Translations under genes and position numbers: made by a program
Assembly: GCF_000721175.1 (NCBI RefSeq)
Contig: NZ_JOEZ01000006.1
Location: 62,001 to 126,000 of the forward strand
DNA from: Streptomyces anulatus
GTDB lineage: Bacteria; Actinomycetota; Actinomycetes; Streptomycetales; Streptomycetaceae
Reading direction: 5' to 3'
Length of the DNA: 64,000 nt
In this document: positions 9,496 to 19,637 of the stretch, piece after piece
Layout: each line of letters opens with the position of its first letter
How positions within the stretch are numbered: position 1 is the first letter of the stretch
Notes under the pieces: generated by a model
Told to the model about the DNA's origin: nothing
The model's database searches: none
The model's input: only the letters and a program-made list of their open reading frames with translations

Positions 9496-9715
9496 GGGCC
9501 CATCCTCGCGGATGACCCCGCCCGCATACCAATTGCCGGTGCCACCCCCGTACCGGAGATTGCACTTGCACAACTTCCGGGGCCCTGGACTGGACAAACG
9601 AGGACTCGGCTTATAACGATGAAGGCCGCGGTTGTACGGGGGGCGGGCCGCTGATCGGTGTCCTTCCTCCGTGTGGCCATCTCGTCACCACACGTCTGTT
9701 GAAGGAACACCCCTT

Positions 9716-10342
9716 ATGAGCTTCGGCGACCCGAACAACCCGTACGGGCAGCAGCCCGGCCAGCCTCCGCAGGGCCCGCCGCAGGGGCAGCCCGGTTACG
9801 GCTACCCGCAGCAGGCTCCGCAGGGTGTCCCGCCGCAGGGCTACGGCTACCCGCAACAGCAGCCGGGGTACCCCCAGCAGCAGCCCGGCCAGCCCTACGG
9901 CGGCGGCTACCCGCAGCAGCCCGGCTACGGCGGCGGCATGCCGGAGCTGGCCCACTGGGGTCTGCGCTTCGGCGGACTGATCGTCGACGGGCTCGTCATG
10001 ATGGTCCCGTACATCCTCGTCATCATCGGCACCGGTGTCGGCGACTCGTTCGGCATGATCCTCAGCGGCATCGGCTTCATCGGCCTCATCGCCGTGGCCA
10101 TCTGGCAGCTGTACCAGGAGGGCACCACCGGCCAGACGATCGGCAAGAAGGCCGTGGGCATCCGCCTGCTGCGCGAGGCCGACGGCCGTCCGCTGGGCTT
10201 CGGCATGGCGTTCGTGCGCCGTCTGGCCCACTTCCTGGACAGCATCGCCTGCTACATCGGCTGGCTGTGGCCGCTGTGGGACGAGAAGAAGCAGACGTTC
10301 GCGGACAAGGTCTGCTCGTCCGTGGTCGTCAAGGCCAACTGA
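9716..10342 (+). CDS. RDD-family membrane protein with Gln/Pro/Gly-rich N-terminus
   Basis: 208 residues. The first about 75 are a low-complexity cytoplasmic tail of YPQQ/GQPP repeats. The RDD domain begins LAHWGLRFGGLIVDGLV, with the hallmark R and D in the first helix. It contains three hydrophobic segments, the loop EGTTGQTIGKKAVGIRLLREADGRP (typical RDD signature TIGKKxxGIRLL) and a final SIACYIGWLWPLWDEKKQTFADKV. RDD proteins are small integral membrane proteins, some linked to ion or solute transport. A GAAGGAAC ribosome site lies before the ATG. It is divergent from folD. Confidence 0.88.
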   Translation: MSFGDPNNPYGQQPGQPPQGPPQGQPGYGYPQQAPQGVPPQGYGYPQQQPGYPQQQPGQPYGGGYPQQPGYGGGMPELAHWGLRFGGLIVDGLVMMVPYILVIIGTGVGDSFGMILSGIGFIGLIAVAIWQLYQEGTTGQTIGKKAVGIRLLREADGRPLGFGMAFVRRLAHFLDSIACYIGWLWPLWDEKKQTFADKVCSSVVVKAN

Positions 10343-10361
10343 CGCTCCGTCCGGACCCGCC

Positions 10362-10397
10362 GCGAGGGCCGCACCCGCTCAAGGGGGCGGCCCTCGC
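10362..10397. terminator. Terminator after the RDD gene
   Basis: 11-bp perfect stem GCGAGGGCCGC (10362-10372) pairing with 10387-10397, between two convergent genes. Confidence 0.65.
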
Positions 10398-10437
10398 TGC
10401 ATGCCGGGCGGCCGCTCAGCACTCCCGTACGGCCCGG

Positions 10438-11982
10438 TCAGTCGTCGCGCACCCCCGGGATCTCCGCCGGCTCGGGTGTCGTGCGCTCCATCACCACGAA
10501 GCTGCCGCCCCGGTGCTTGAGCCGGTAGCGCGCCTCGGGGTGCAGCTGCTGGGCGTACGCCACCGGGTCCTGGATCGGGCGGGACCAGCCGAAGTCCAGG
10601 TTGACGGCGACGATGTCGGGTGCGGTGCCCGGGGCTCCGCCGACCCAGTAGACGGTGCGGTCGGAGGTGAGGTGGGCCATCAGCGTGATGTCCGTCTCGA
10701 CCCGCGACCCGGCCGGGATGGCGTCCAGCGCCGCCCGGGCCGCCCGGCTGCGGGCGTCGTCGGTGCGGTAGGTCTCCGGGCGCAGCAGATCGCGCAGCGG
10801 CAGGTGCTGCGTCATCGCGACGGCGATCGCGGCCGCCACGGGGACGGCGGCCTTCGCGTACGAGGCGAGCCAGGGGCGGTGCGAGTCGCGGCTGCGGCGG
10901 ACGCCGTCGGCCAGCGCGAGGAAGAGCACCGGCATGAGGATCGCGCTGTAGTGCCAGACCATGCCCCAGTGGTTGCTGTCCTGCGAGAGCAGCCGCCAGC
11001 CGAGCGTGGGGACGATCAGCAGCGTCAGCGGTGAACGCAGCGCCATGAACGCGGTGATGCCGATCAGGAAGACCAGCATCTCGATCTTGACGGAGGAGTT
11101 GAGGACGCCGAGGACGGAGTCCAGCATCGAGACGTCCTGCTCGCCGTTCTTGTCGATCTTCGTCCAGTAGTCGTACGTGCCCGCACTGCTGGCCGCCGGG
11201 ATGAGGACCATGAGGGTGACGACGAAGGCCACGACCCCGAACGCGGCGAGCAGCGCGCCCTGGAGGCGGCGGCCGTGGACGAAGAGCAGGAAGCCGACGA
11301 CCGCCACGGTGGCGCCCAGGTCCTCCTTGACCAGGACCAGGGGCAGCGACCACAGCAGGGCGGCCGTCCAGCGCCGCAGGAGCAGGGCCCGGCAGACGAG
11401 GGCCAGCAGCGGTACGGCGAACGCGATCTCGTGGAAGTCGGCCTTCACCGCTTCCTGGATCCCCCAGGAGAGCCCGTACGCGACGGTGACGCAGAGCCCG
11501 GAGCGCCCGCCGAGGAGCTGCTGGGTGGTGCGGCCGACCACGACCGCCCCCAGCGCGAACAGCGCGGCCTGGGCGAACAGCAGGGCCTCGGCCGCCGGCC
11601 AGAGCCAGTACAGCGGGGCCAGCAGCGCCACGATCGGGGAGAAGTGGTCGCCGAGGATCAGATAGCCGGGGCCCTTGATGTCGACGACCGGGGCGTCGAA
11701 CCCGGCGTAGGCCCTGAGCTCCTGCTCGAAGATCCCCAGGTCCCAGGAGGGCGAGGCGAAACGGGCGTACTGGAAGTACGAGTAGAGGAAGTAGAGCGCG
11801 CACAGGATCGCGCCGGCGATGAGGTACGGGCGCAGGGGTACGCGCTCGGCAGTGGCCTCGCCCGTACGCGGCGTGTCGCCCGCGGGACGGGCGTCCGGCA
11901 CGGCGGCATCCGGCCCCGGCACCTGGGCGGGCAGGCGCCCCGGCTCCGACCGGTCCGTTCCACTCTGGTTCAGCTCAAGCAC
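10438..11982 (-). CDS. DUF2079 polytopic membrane protein
   Basis: 514 residues from the GTG at 11982 (start not certain; an in-frame upstream start would add 30 residues). A hydrophilic N-terminus of about 60 residues is followed by about ten hydrophobic segments and a soluble C-terminal part. DUF2079 signature stretches are seen: ASPSWDLGIFEQELRAYAGF, DHFSPIVALLAPLYWLWP, VKADFHEIAFAVPLLAL, PLVLVKEDLGATVAVVGFLL and SNHWGMVWHYSAILMPVLFLALADG. The arrangement (acidic residue in the first loop, polytopic core) resembles GT-C lipid-linked glycosyltransferases, which is how DUF2079 is often viewed, but the substrate is unknown. Confidence 0.82.
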   Translation of the reverse strand: MLELNQSGTDRSEPGRLPAQVPGPDAAVPDARPAGDTPRTGEATAERVPLRPYLIAGAILCALYFLYSYFQYARFASPSWDLGIFEQELRAYAGFDAPVVDIKGPGYLILGDHFSPIVALLAPLYWLWPAAEALLFAQAALFALGAVVVGRTTQQLLGGRSGLCVTVAYGLSWGIQEAVKADFHEIAFAVPLLALVCRALLLRRWTAALLWSLPLVLVKEDLGATVAVVGFLLFVHGRRLQGALLAAFGVVAFVVTLMVLIPAASSAGTYDYWTKIDKNGEQDVSMLDSVLGVLNSSVKIEMLVFLIGITAFMALRSPLTLLIVPTLGWRLLSQDSNHWGMVWHYSAILMPVLFLALADGVRRSRDSHRPWLASYAKAAVPVAAAIAVAMTQHLPLRDLLRPETYRTDDARSRAARAALDAIPAGSRVETDITLMAHLTSDRTVYWVGGAPGTAPDIVAVNLDFGWSRPIQDPVAYAQQLHPEARYRLKHRGGSFVVMERTTPEPAEIPGVRDD

Positions 11983-12059
11983 GGTGACTGCCCCCGCTAG
12001 GGATTTCCACGGCCGTTCATTAGAACAGAGCGGCGAGCCGATTCCGTAGGGAGGACGCG

Positions 12060-12095
12060 ACCGTGGCCGCACCCCCGTCGGGGTGCGGCCACGGT
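12060..12095. terminator. Terminator downstream of purH
   Basis: Perfect 16-bp stem ACCGTGGCCGCACCCC with loop CGTC, seven bases after the purH stop. Confidence 0.8.
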
Positions 12096-12101
12096 TCCCG
12101 G

Positions 12102-13655
12102 TCAGTGGAAGAAGTGGCGCGTGCCCGTGAGGTACATGGTCACGCCGGCCTTCTTCGCGGCCTCGATCACCAGCTCGTCGCGGACGGATCCGCCGGGCTG
12201 GACGACGGCCTTGATGCCGGCGGCCGTGAGGATCTCCAGGCCGTCGGGGAACGGGAAGAAGGCGTCGGACGCGGCGTACGAACCGGCCGCCCGCTCCTCG
12301 CCGGCCCGCGCGACGGCGAGCTTCGCGGAGTCGACGCGGTTGACCTGGCCCATGCCGACGCCGACCGAGGCCCCGTCCTTGGCGAGCAGGATCGCGTTGG
12401 ACTTGACCGCCCGGGACGCCTTCCAGGCGAAGGCCAGCTCCTTCAGCTCGGCCTCGGAGAGCGCCTCGCCGGTGGCGAGGGTCCAGTTGGCCGGGTCGTC
12501 GCCGTCCGCCTGGAGGCGGTCGGCGACCTGGAGCAGCGCACCGCCGTCGATGGCCTTGACCTCGAACGCGGAGGCCGGGGCCTCGGGGGCGCGCAGCACG
12601 CGGATGTTCTTCTTGCGGGCCAGCACCTCGACGGCGCCGTCCTCGTAGGCCGGGGCGACGATGACCTCGGTGAAGATCTCCGCGACCTGCTCAGCCATCT
12701 CGACGGTCACCGGGCGGTTGACGGCGATGACGCCGCCGAACGCGGAGAGCGGGTCGCAGGCGTGGGCGTTGCGGTGCGCGGTCGCGACGTCGTCGGCGAT
12801 GGCGATGCCGCACGGGTTGGCGTGCTTGATGATCGCGACGCACGGCTCGGTGTGGTCGTAGGCGGCGCGGCGGGCGGCGTCGGTGTCCGTGTAGTTGTTG
12901 TAGGACATCTCCTTGCCGTGCAGCTGCTCGGCCTCGGCGAGACCGCCGCCGCCGGAGGTGTAGAGCGCGGCGGGCTGGTGCGGGTTCTCGCCGTAGCGCA
13001 GGACGTTCTTGCGCGTGAAGGTGTCGCCGAGGAACTCGGGCAGGCCCGAGTCGCCGGCGGCCGCGTAGCCGTCGGCGAACCAGGAGGCGACGGCCACGTC
13101 GTAGGCGGCGGTGTGCCGGAAGGCCTCGGCGGCCAGCCGCTTGCGGGCGGTGAGGTCGAAGCCGCCGTCCTTGACGGCGGCGAGGACGTCGGCGTACCGC
13201 TCGGGGCTGGTGACGACGGCGACCGACGGGTGGTTCTTGGCGGCGGCGCGGACCATCGAGGGGCCGCCGATGTCGATCTGCTCGACGCACTCGTCGTCGG
13301 AGGCGCCGGAGGCGACGGTCTCCTTGAACGGGTAGAGGTTCACCACGACCAGGTCGAAGGGCTCGACGCCGAGCTCGGCGAGCTGCTCGCGGTGGGCGTC
13401 CAGGCGGAGGTCGGCGAGGATGCCGGCGTGGACGCGCGGGTGCAGCGTCTTGACGCGGCCGTCCAGGCACTCGGGGAAGCCGGTGAGCTCCTCGACCTTG
13501 GTGACCGGCACTCCGGCGGCGGCGATCCTGCCGGCGGTGGAGCCGGTGGAGACGAGTTCGACGCCCGCCTCGTGCAGACCGCGGGCGAGGTCTTCGAGCC
13601 CCGTCTTGTCGTAGACACTGACCAGGGCGCGGCGGATGGGCTTATTCACCGACAT
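12102..13655 (-). CDS. purH: AICAR transformylase / IMP cyclohydrolase
   Basis: Bifunctional enzyme catalysing the last two steps to IMP. The N-terminal cyclohydrolase part starts [20 protein letters not shown], with [27 protein letters not shown] and [15 protein letters not shown]. The transformylase part has [14 protein letters not shown], the catalytic [26 protein letters not shown] and a C-terminal [12 protein letters not shown] and TGTRHFFH end. 517 residues, full length. The start codon chosen (ATG 13655) overlaps the end of purN by 14 bases, which couples translation of the two. Ends at a strong hairpin. Confidence 0.97.
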   Translation of the reverse strand: MSVNKPIRRALVSVYDKTGLEDLARGLHEAGVELVSTGSTAGRIAAAGVPVTKVEELTGFPECLDGRVKTLHPRVHAGILADLRLDAHREQLAELGVEPFDLVVVNLYPFKETVASGASDDECVEQIDIGGPSMVRAAAKNHPSVAVVTSPERYADVLAAVKDGGFDLTARKRLAAEAFRHTAAYDVAVASWFADGYAAAGDSGLPEFLGDTFTRKNVLRYGENPHQPAALYTSGGGGLAEAEQLHGKEMSYNNYTDTDAARRAAYDHTEPCVAIIKHANPCGIAIADDVATAHRNAHACDPLSAFGGVIAVNRPVTVEMAEQVAEIFTEVIVAPAYEDGAVEVLARKKNIRVLRAPEAPASAFEVKAIDGGALLQVADRLQADGDDPANWTLATGEALSEAELKELAFAWKASRAVKSNAILLAKDGASVGVGMGQVNRVDSAKLAVARAGEERAAGSYAASDAFFPFPDGLEILTAAGIKAVVQPGGSVRDELVIEAAKKAGVTMYLTGTRHFFH

Positions 13656-14298
13656 GACCGAGATGAACCTTTCGTCCCTCAATGCGATGGCCGTCACGGG
13701 CGAGCCGCCCCACGGCCTCGACGAGCAGCGAGCGCTCGACTTCCTTGATGCGTTCGTGGAGGGCGGCTTCACCCTCCGGGGTGTCCTCCTCGGTCACCTC
13801 GACCACGCCCTGCGCGATGATCGGACCGGTGTCGACGCCGTCGTCGACGAAGTGGACGGTGCAGCCGGTGACCTTCACGCCGTACGCGAGTGCGTCGCGC
13901 ACTCCGTGGGCACCGGGAAAGCTGGGCAGCAGGGCGGGGTGGGTGTTGACGGTCCGGCCGCCGAACGCGGCGAGGAACGCCGGGCCGACGATCTTCATGA
14001 AACCGGCGGAGACGACGAGGTCCGGGCGGTGCGCGGCGACCTGTGCGGCAAGTGCCTCATCCCATGCGGCGCGGGTCGCGTGGTCCTTGAGCTTGCACAC
14101 GAACGTGGGGATTCCGGCCTGCTCCGCGCGCTCCACGCCACCGGTGCCGTCGCGGTCCGCGCCGACCGCGACGATCCGCGCTCCGTACGCCGCCGGGTCT
14201 TCGCCGATGGCGTCGAGCAGCGCCTGGAGATTCGTACCGGACCCGGAGACCAGCACGACCAGCCGGGCAGGAGAGGCGGAGGGGGGCGGGGAGGCCAC
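13642..14298 (-). CDS. purN: Phosphoribosylglycinamide formyltransferase
   Basis: Transfers formyl from 10-formyl-THF to GAR in purine synthesis. Seen: [21 protein letters not shown] at the N-terminus, [14 protein letters not shown], the catalytic [20 protein letters not shown], and [22 protein letters not shown]. 218 residues from the GTG at 14298, which has GAAAGGG about seven bases upstream; the longer frame is not family-like. First gene of the purN-purH operon, divergent from the Gly-rich membrane protein gene, with a 271-base promoter region between. Confidence 0.95.
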   Translation of the reverse strand: MASPPPSASPARLVVLVSGSGTNLQALLDAIGEDPAAYGARIVAVGADRDGTGGVERAEQAGIPTFVCKLKDHATRAAWDEALAAQVAAHRPDLVVSAGFMKIVGPAFLAAFGGRTVNTHPALLPSFPGAHGVRDALAYGVKVTGCTVHFVDDGVDTGPIIAQGVVEVTEEDTPEGEAALHERIKEVERSLLVEAVGRLARDGHRIEGRKVHLGHVGE

Positions 14299-14569
14299 GT
14301 CGGGGCCCTTTCTCACGTGATGACCGCATGATGACGCAGGCGCGGCATGCTCTTTGTAGGGTCGTACGAAAGTATCGCTTCGCCTGATACGGGGAACCCT
14401 ACGAACGGGCCGACCGTCAGCAACGATACCGGCACACCCGACGGCCCCCACGGGACGGGGGCGTGGCCGGGAGGTAGCGTCAGGGGACAGCCCACCGTCC
14501 ACCGGGCTCCTCCGGGCGGACGAACCGTCCTCCGGGCGGACCTGACGAGATGGGGAAGACGTTCACCAC

Positions 14570-15496
14570 ATGCCGGACCGACGCCGCAGCACCGCCTTCC
14601 GCCTCCCCCTGCCCGAGCGGTCCGCTCTGCTGATGCGGGAACGCCAGTCCTCTTCGCCGGACCCCTCCACCTCGCCCGACTCCCCCTCCGGGGCCGCCGG
14701 GAAGCCCCAGGACGACAATCCGTTCGCCCCGCCGCCCGCGGACCGTCCGGACCAGCCGTGGCAGCCGCGCCGCCCCTCCGCGCCGAACGGATCCGACGGG
14801 TCCGACGGGCCGGGCGGGAAGGGTGGGTCCGACGGGAACGGCGACGGCTCCTCCGGCGACCGCCCGTCGTGGGGCAGCCAGTGGAGCAGCAAGCAGCCCG
14901 GCCGGGGCAACGGCGGCTTCGGCGGCGGCCCCGGCGGTGACGGCTCCGGTGGCCCCGGGGGCAAGGGCGGAACCGACCGGGGCGGTCCGGGCGGACTGCG
15001 CTGGGACCCCACCGACCCCGCACAGCGGCGCGCCCGCTACGCGGTGCTCGGCGGTATGTGGGCCTTCTTCTTCGCCCTCTTCGAGTTCACGGAGCTCGCC
15101 CTGCTGCTGGGCGCACTCGCGACGTACTGGGCGATCAGCGCGCTCCGCACCCCGATGAGGAACGCCTCCGCGACGGACCGCGTGGTGGTGGGCGGCACCG
15201 GAACCGGCACGGGGGCCACGGCGGACGACGTCTCCGGTGCCGCACCCGCCACGCCCTCGCACGCCGCGCCCGCCGCGCCGCAGAACGTCAGCAGCAGGCA
15301 GCAGACCACAGCGGCCGTCGGCGGGCTGGTGACCGCACTGCTGGCGCTGCTCATCGTGGCGACGACGTTCACCGTGCAGCTCGTCTACCGCGACTACTAC
15401 ACATGCGTGAACGACGCGCTGACCAAGACGGCCGCGCTGTCCTGCAACGACCAGCTACCGAAGCCGCTGGAGCCGTTCTTCGGCGTCAAGAAGTAG
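14570..15496 (+). CDS. Gly/Ser/Pro-rich two-helix membrane protein, unknown function
   Basis: 308 residues. Residues 20-150 are low-complexity (Gly, Ser, Pro, Asp) and probably disordered, ending [22 protein letters not shown]. Then come a hydrophobic hairpin ([31 protein letters not shown]), an Ala/Thr linker and another hydrophobic segment ([32 protein letters not shown]). The C-terminus [20 protein letters not shown] contains a second cysteine that could pair with the first. I do not recognise a family. The ATG at 14570 is used, but the start could also be at 14633. The last 11 bases overlap the convergent PerM-like gene. Confidence 0.7.
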   Translation: MPDRRRSTAFRLPLPERSALLMRERQSSSPDPSTSPDSPSGAAGKPQDDNPFAPPPADRPDQPWQPRRPSAPNGSDGSDGPGGKGGSDGNGDGSSGDRPSWGSQWSSKQPGRGNGGFGGGPGGDGSGGPGGKGGTDRGGPGGLRWDPTDPAQRRARYAVLGGMWAFFFALFEFTELALLLGALATYWAISALRTPMRNASATDRVVVGGTGTGTGATADDVSGAAPATPSHAAPAAPQNVSSRQQTTAAVGGLVTALLALLIVATTFTVQLVYRDYYTCVNDALTKTAALSCNDQLPKPLEPFFGVKK

Positions 15497-17258
15497 TTCC
15501 CGGGCCGCCGTCCGGCTCCGCCACGGGACGGTCCGCGGCGAGGTCAGCGGAGAGCTCGGCGGGGACATCGGCGGGGAAGTCGGCCATCAGGCCGCCGGAA
15601 ACCCGCTTCAGGGAGGCCCAACGGGCCTCCCTGAATTCTTTCTCGTGCCAGGGGTCGGTCGGGAGGAAGTCGTACGGCTCGAACCCCACCCCGCCCCGCC
15701 CCGCCACCGGGCCGGGCCGCGCGCCGGAGGCCGCTTCGGGCGCCGGGCCGGGGGCCGGGGTCGCGGAACCGCCCGGCCCCGCACCGCCGGACTCGCCCTG
15801 CGTCCCACCCCCGGTGCCGCCCCGCCCACGCCACGGTTCCCACCAGCGGCGCGGACGCCCCGCGACGGCCGCCGTCTCCTCCTCGGCCGCCTTCGCCGGG
15901 GCCGTCGCCGGGGCCGTCGCCGGGAGTTCCTCCTCCGCTACGTCCCTCGCATCCCTTACGCCCCTGCGCCAGGCCCAGCCCGGGGTACGCAGTCGCCACA
16001 GTCGCAGCAGCAGGGCCGCCGGTACGCCGACGACCGCGGTCCACGCCAGCGCCGCCGGGCCGGTCAGCCACCACACCGGGCCGAACGCACTCAGCGCCCC
16101 GGTGCCCAGCGGTCCGCCGGCCACCGCCGTGAGCAGCACCGTTCCCGCACCGCACCCCAGCGCGGCGAGCAGGGTCACCAGCACCGTCTCGCGCGGGCTC
16201 CACGCCTGGGCGCGGGGCGCGTCGGCCGGCGCGGCCCTGCGGGCGGTGAACCAGGCGACCGCCAGCGCGGCCGCCACCGGCACCACCAGGGCCGCCCCGT
16301 TCAGCAGGGTGCCGGGCCCCTGGTCCGGGATGGCCGCCAGCAGGGGGAAGTGGGGCACCGTCGGGGTCCCGTCGAGGCCCAGCGGGGTGGCGGTGGCTCC
16401 CGTACCGAGCGAGAAGCCGGGGCCGAGCCCGTACGCCGCTCCCCACAGCGCGGCGTTCGGCACGAGCGACGCGGCCAGCAGGAGCACGGCGACCCGGCCC
16501 GACCAGTCGCCGGCGAGCGCCAGGAACGCGTCCTGCGCCACCGTCGCGTTCCGGCCGAGCGCCACCGCGACCAGCAGCGCACCGCCCCCGAGCAGCACCA
16601 TCACGCCCACCGCCGCCGACCGGCACGCCGTCCCGGCCCGGTCACGGAAGAGCGTCCGCGCGAACGCCTCCTGAAGCGCCGGCGGCGACCAGGACGGCAG
16701 GGGCCCGAACGGCCGCCCGGCCGCCGACCACACCCCGGCCGCCGCCGCACCGGCCACCACCAGCGCCACCGGGAACACCAGCGTGTCCGGGTCCGGGCGC
16801 AGCGGACCGCCCCGTGCGTAGGCCGCCGCACCCGACACCACCAGCAGGTACCCCGCGGTCACCGCGCAGAACGCGCCCGCCTGCGAAGGCCTGGGCCGAC
16901 CCTCCTCCGGCTCCGCCGCATCACGCGCCGCGCGGTGCGCCAGCCAGACCGGGCCCAGCACGAGCAGCAGCGGCACCATGCCGACGGGCGCGGGAACGCC
17001 GCTCAGCGTGTCGGGGCGTACGAGTCCGGAGCCATGGGCGAGCAGCCAGACCCCGGCGGCCGCGCGCAGCGCCCCGCCCGGTCCGCTGTCCGGGTACGGG
17101 GAACTGATCCACAGCACCATCACCACCACCGTCAGCGACCCGAGGCCGAGCCCGGCGGCGATGGCGCCCCGCACCAGGGCGGAGGCCAGGGCGAGGGTGC
17201 GGTTCCGCTCGGCCGTCGCCTTCGGGCCGCGTTGCGTCATCTGGGTCACGCGGCCCAT
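15486..17258 (-). CDS. DUF6350 / PerM-like polytopic membrane protein
   Basis: 590 residues with about ten to twelve hydrophobic segments in the first about 430 residues and a disordered Pro/Gly/Ala C-terminal tail that ends in a conserved-looking [28 protein letters not shown]. Mycobacterial PerM is a membrane protein tied to cell division and acid or low-magnesium survival, and is encoded beside purN-purH. The position between purN and sucCD here supports the same family (inference from context and topology). The start is uncertain: ATG 17258 and ATG 17240 both lack a good ribosome site. Confidence 0.8.
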   Translation of the reverse strand: MGRVTQMTQRGPKATAERNRTLALASALVRGAIAAGLGLGSLTVVVMVLWISSPYPDSGPGGALRAAAGVWLLAHGSGLVRPDTLSGVPAPVGMVPLLLVLGPVWLAHRAARDAAEPEEGRPRPSQAGAFCAVTAGYLLVVSGAAAYARGGPLRPDPDTLVFPVALVVAGAAAAGVWSAAGRPFGPLPSWSPPALQEAFARTLFRDRAGTACRSAAVGVMVLLGGGALLVAVALGRNATVAQDAFLALAGDWSGRVAVLLLAASLVPNAALWGAAYGLGPGFSLGTGATATPLGLDGTPTVPHFPLLAAIPDQGPGTLLNGAALVVPVAAALAVAWFTARRAAPADAPRAQAWSPRETVLVTLLAALGCGAGTVLLTAVAGGPLGTGALSAFGPVWWLTGPAALAWTAVVGVPAALLLRLWRLRTPGWAWRRGVRDARDVAEEELPATAPATAPAKAAEEETAAVAGRPRRWWEPWRGRGGTGGGTQGESGGAGPGGSATPAPGPAPEAASGARPGPVAGRGGVGFEPYDFLPTDPWHEKEFREARWASLKRVSGGLMADFPADVPAELSADLAADRPVAEPDGGPGTTS

Positions 17259-17366
17259 GCTGCCAACGACACGCGCTCATCCCGCGTAACGCGCGAACAG
17301 CCGCCGTGTCGCTCAATATACGTTTATGTACTTTTTCACCCAGTGCGGCGCCCTCGGGGGTCATCC

Positions 17367-18608
17367 ATGACCCGGAGCACGACCGACGAGGCCGCCGCGC
17401 CGCCGCTGCCCTCCCCCAAGGAGCGCCGCAGACTGCGCGAGGCGAAAGCACTGAGCGAGGACCAGGTGGCGGCGGCGGTCGGTGTCACGCGCGCCACCGT
17501 GCGTTCCTGGGAGACGGGGCGCACGAGCCCGCGCGGGCGCAAGCGCGCGCTGTACGCGAAGCTCATCGCCCCCGAAGCGGAGGCATCCCCGGCCACCGCC
17601 CCTCCGGCACCCCCGGCACCTTCGGCACCTTCGGTACCTTCGGCATCTCCGGCTCCCCCGGCCCTGGCGCCGACGGCCCCGGACGCCGTCCTCGAAGCCG
17701 CCCCCGAAGCCCCGACCGTGGACGGCGCGGGTACGGACGACGCGGCGGGAAACACGGATGCCGAGGCAGAGGCGGCCGGCGAGCGGCGCCTCTCGCCCGC
17801 CGAGGCGTTCGACGAGCTGTACACCCGGACCGCCCCCGGCCTCGTCCGGCAGACCTATCTGCTGACCGGCCGCCGCGCCCTGGCCCGCGAGTCCGTCGAG
17901 CGCGCCTTTCAACTGGCCTGGCAGCGCTGGCCCGAGGTGGCCGTGGACCGTGACCCGGCCGGCTGGGCGCGCGCGGCGGCGTACGAGTACGCGATGTCCC
18001 CCTGGCACCGGCTGCGCCGCGCGCACCGGCACCCCGACGCCCCACCCACGGAGCCGGGCAAGCGGGCGCTGTTCGACGCGCTGCTCGACCTTCCCCCGGC
18101 CTACCGGCGCACGCTGCTCCTGTACGACGGGGTCGGCCTGGACCTCCCGGAGACGGCCGCCGAGACGGAGGCCAGCACCCCGGCGGCGGCGGGCCGTCTG
18201 ATGACCGCCCGCGCCGCCGTCGCCGAGCGGCTCCCCGAACTGGCGGCCGCCGCGTCGCCCGCCGAACAGTCGGCCCTGCTGCACGACCGGCTCGGCGGCC
18301 TCGCCCGCGCCGAGCACGTCCCCGTACCGCGGCCGGCCCGTGCCGTGCGCACCGGCAGCGAGGACAGGGCCCGGCTGTGGACCCGGGCCGCCGTCGCGGG
18401 CGTCGCGCTGCTCATCGCCCTGACCTGGCTGACCCTGCACACCGCGCCCACCCACTACGAACAGCCGGTCTCCCCCGCCGAGCGGGTCGGGGGCGTACCG
18501 CCGCGCGGTGGTCCGCAGAAGCTCACCGCGCAGGACCTGAAACTTCAGAAGTCGCTGCGCGAGCAGCTGGCGCACGGCCCGGAGCGGCTGGTTCCGCAGC
18601 CCCGGTGA
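17367..18608 (+). CDS. Fusion of XRE-type HTH with sigma-70-like region and C-terminal membrane anchor
   Basis: 413 residues. Residues about 16-65 are a Cro/XRE helix-turn-helix (ERRRLREAKALSEDQVAAAVGVTRATVRSWETGRTSPRGRKR). A Pro/Ala-rich linker of about 80 residues follows. Residues about 150-290 look like ECF sigma regions 2 and 4 (AFDELYTRTAPGLVRQTYLLTGRRALARESVERAFQLAWQRWPEV; then LFDALLDLPPAYRRTLLLYDGVGLDLPETAAETEAS). One transmembrane helix (AAVAGVALLIALTWLTLHT) lies about 65 residues from the C-terminus, leaving a short external tail. It may be a degenerate sigma or a membrane-tethered regulator. CTCGGGGGT precedes the ATG at 17367. Confidence 0.8.
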   Translation: MTRSTTDEAAAPPLPSPKERRRLREAKALSEDQVAAAVGVTRATVRSWETGRTSPRGRKRALYAKLIAPEAEASPATAPPAPPAPSAPSVPSASPAPPALAPTAPDAVLEAAPEAPTVDGAGTDDAAGNTDAEAEAAGERRLSPAEAFDELYTRTAPGLVRQTYLLTGRRALARESVERAFQLAWQRWPEVAVDRDPAGWARAAAYEYAMSPWHRLRRAHRHPDAPPTEPGKRALFDALLDLPPAYRRTLLLYDGVGLDLPETAAETEASTPAAAGRLMTARAAVAERLPELAAAASPAEQSALLHDRLGGLARAEHVPVPRPARAVRTGSEDRARLWTRAAVAGVALLIALTWLTLHTAPTHYEQPVSPAERVGGVPPRGGPQKLTAQDLKLQKSLREQLAHGPERLVPQPR

Positions 18609-18642
18609 GGCCGTGACCCGGGCGGCGTGCGCGGGTGCGCAC

Positions 18643-18702
18643 GCGAACGGCGCGGGCCCGCACCCCCTGTGTCCTTCAGGGGTGCGGGCCCGCGCCGTTC
18701 GC
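18643..18702. terminator. Very strong bidirectional terminator
   Basis: Perfect 24-bp stem (GCGAACGGCGCGGGCCCGCACCCC is split as 18643-18666 and 18679-18702) with a 12-base loop, between the convergent HTH/sigma-like gene and sucD. Confidence 0.85.
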
Positions 18703-18731
18703 CGCGTGTCCGTGCTGCCTGACTGCCTGCG

Positions 18732-19616
18732 TCAGGCGCCGAGGATCTCGCGCGCCAGCTTGGCGGTCTCGGTCGGCGTCTTGCCGACCTTCACGCCGGC
18801 GGCCTCAAGGGCCTCCTTCTTCGCCTGGGCGGTGCCCGAGGAGCCGGAGACGATGGCGCCGGCGTGGCCCATGGTCTTGCCCTCCGGGGCGGTGAAGCCC
18901 GCGACGTAACCGACGACCGGCTTCGTGACGTTCTTCGCGATGAAGTCGGCGGCACGCTCCTCGGCGTCGCCGCCGATCTCGCCGATCATCACGATGAGGT
19001 CGGTCTCCGGGTCCGCCTCGAACGCCGCGAGGGCGTCGATGTGCGTGGTGCCGATGACCGGGTCGCCACCGATGCCGACGGCGGAGGAGAAGCCGATGTC
19101 ACGGAGCTCGTACATCATCTGGTAGGTCAGCGTGCCGGACTTGGACACGAGACCGATGCGGCCGGGCTTGGTGATGTCGCCCGGGATGATGCCGGCGTTG
19201 GACTGGCCGGGGGTGATGAGACCCGGGCAGTTCGGGCCGATGATCCGGGTCTTGTTGCCCTTCGCGCCGGCGTACGCCCAGAAGGCGGCCGAGTCGTGGA
19301 CGGCGATGCCCTCGGTGATCACGACGGCGAGCGGGATCTCGGCGTCGATCGCCTCGACGACGGCGGCCTTCGAGAAGGCCGGCGGCACGAAGAGGACGGA
19401 CACGTTCGCGCCCGTCTTCTCCATCGCCTCCTTGACGGAGCCGAAGACCGGGACCTCGGTGCCGTCGAAGTCGACGGACGTGCCGGCCTTGCGCGGGTTC
19501 ACGCCGCCGACGATGTTGGTGCCGTCGGCGAGCATGAGCCTGGTGTGCTTCATGCCCGTCGCGCCGGTCATCCCCTGGACGATGACCTTGCTGTCCTTGG
19601 TGAGGAAGATAGCCAT
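18732..19616 (-). CDS. sucD: Succinate--CoA ligase, alpha subunit
   Basis: Forms the alpha2beta2 enzyme with SucC, converting succinyl-CoA to succinate with nucleotide triphosphate formation. Seen: CoA-binding Rossmann start [48 protein letters not shown], the loop [10 protein letters not shown], and the phosphohistidine in [17 protein letters not shown] (His251). 294 residues, complete. It starts 21 bases after the sucC stop with GAGGGACTCAGACCACC upstream, so it is the second gene of the sucCD operon. Confidence 0.98.
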   Translation of the reverse strand: MAIFLTKDSKVIVQGMTGATGMKHTRLMLADGTNIVGGVNPRKAGTSVDFDGTEVPVFGSVKEAMEKTGANVSVLFVPPAFSKAAVVEAIDAEIPLAVVITEGIAVHDSAAFWAYAGAKGNKTRIIGPNCPGLITPGQSNAGIIPGDITKPGRIGLVSKSGTLTYQMMYELRDIGFSSAVGIGGDPVIGTTHIDALAAFEADPETDLIVMIGEIGGDAEERAADFIAKNVTKPVVGYVAGFTAPEGKTMGHAGAIVSGSSGTAQAKKEALEAAGVKVGKTPTETAKLAREILGA

Positions 19617-19637
19617 GGTGGTCTGAGTCCCTCTTCC

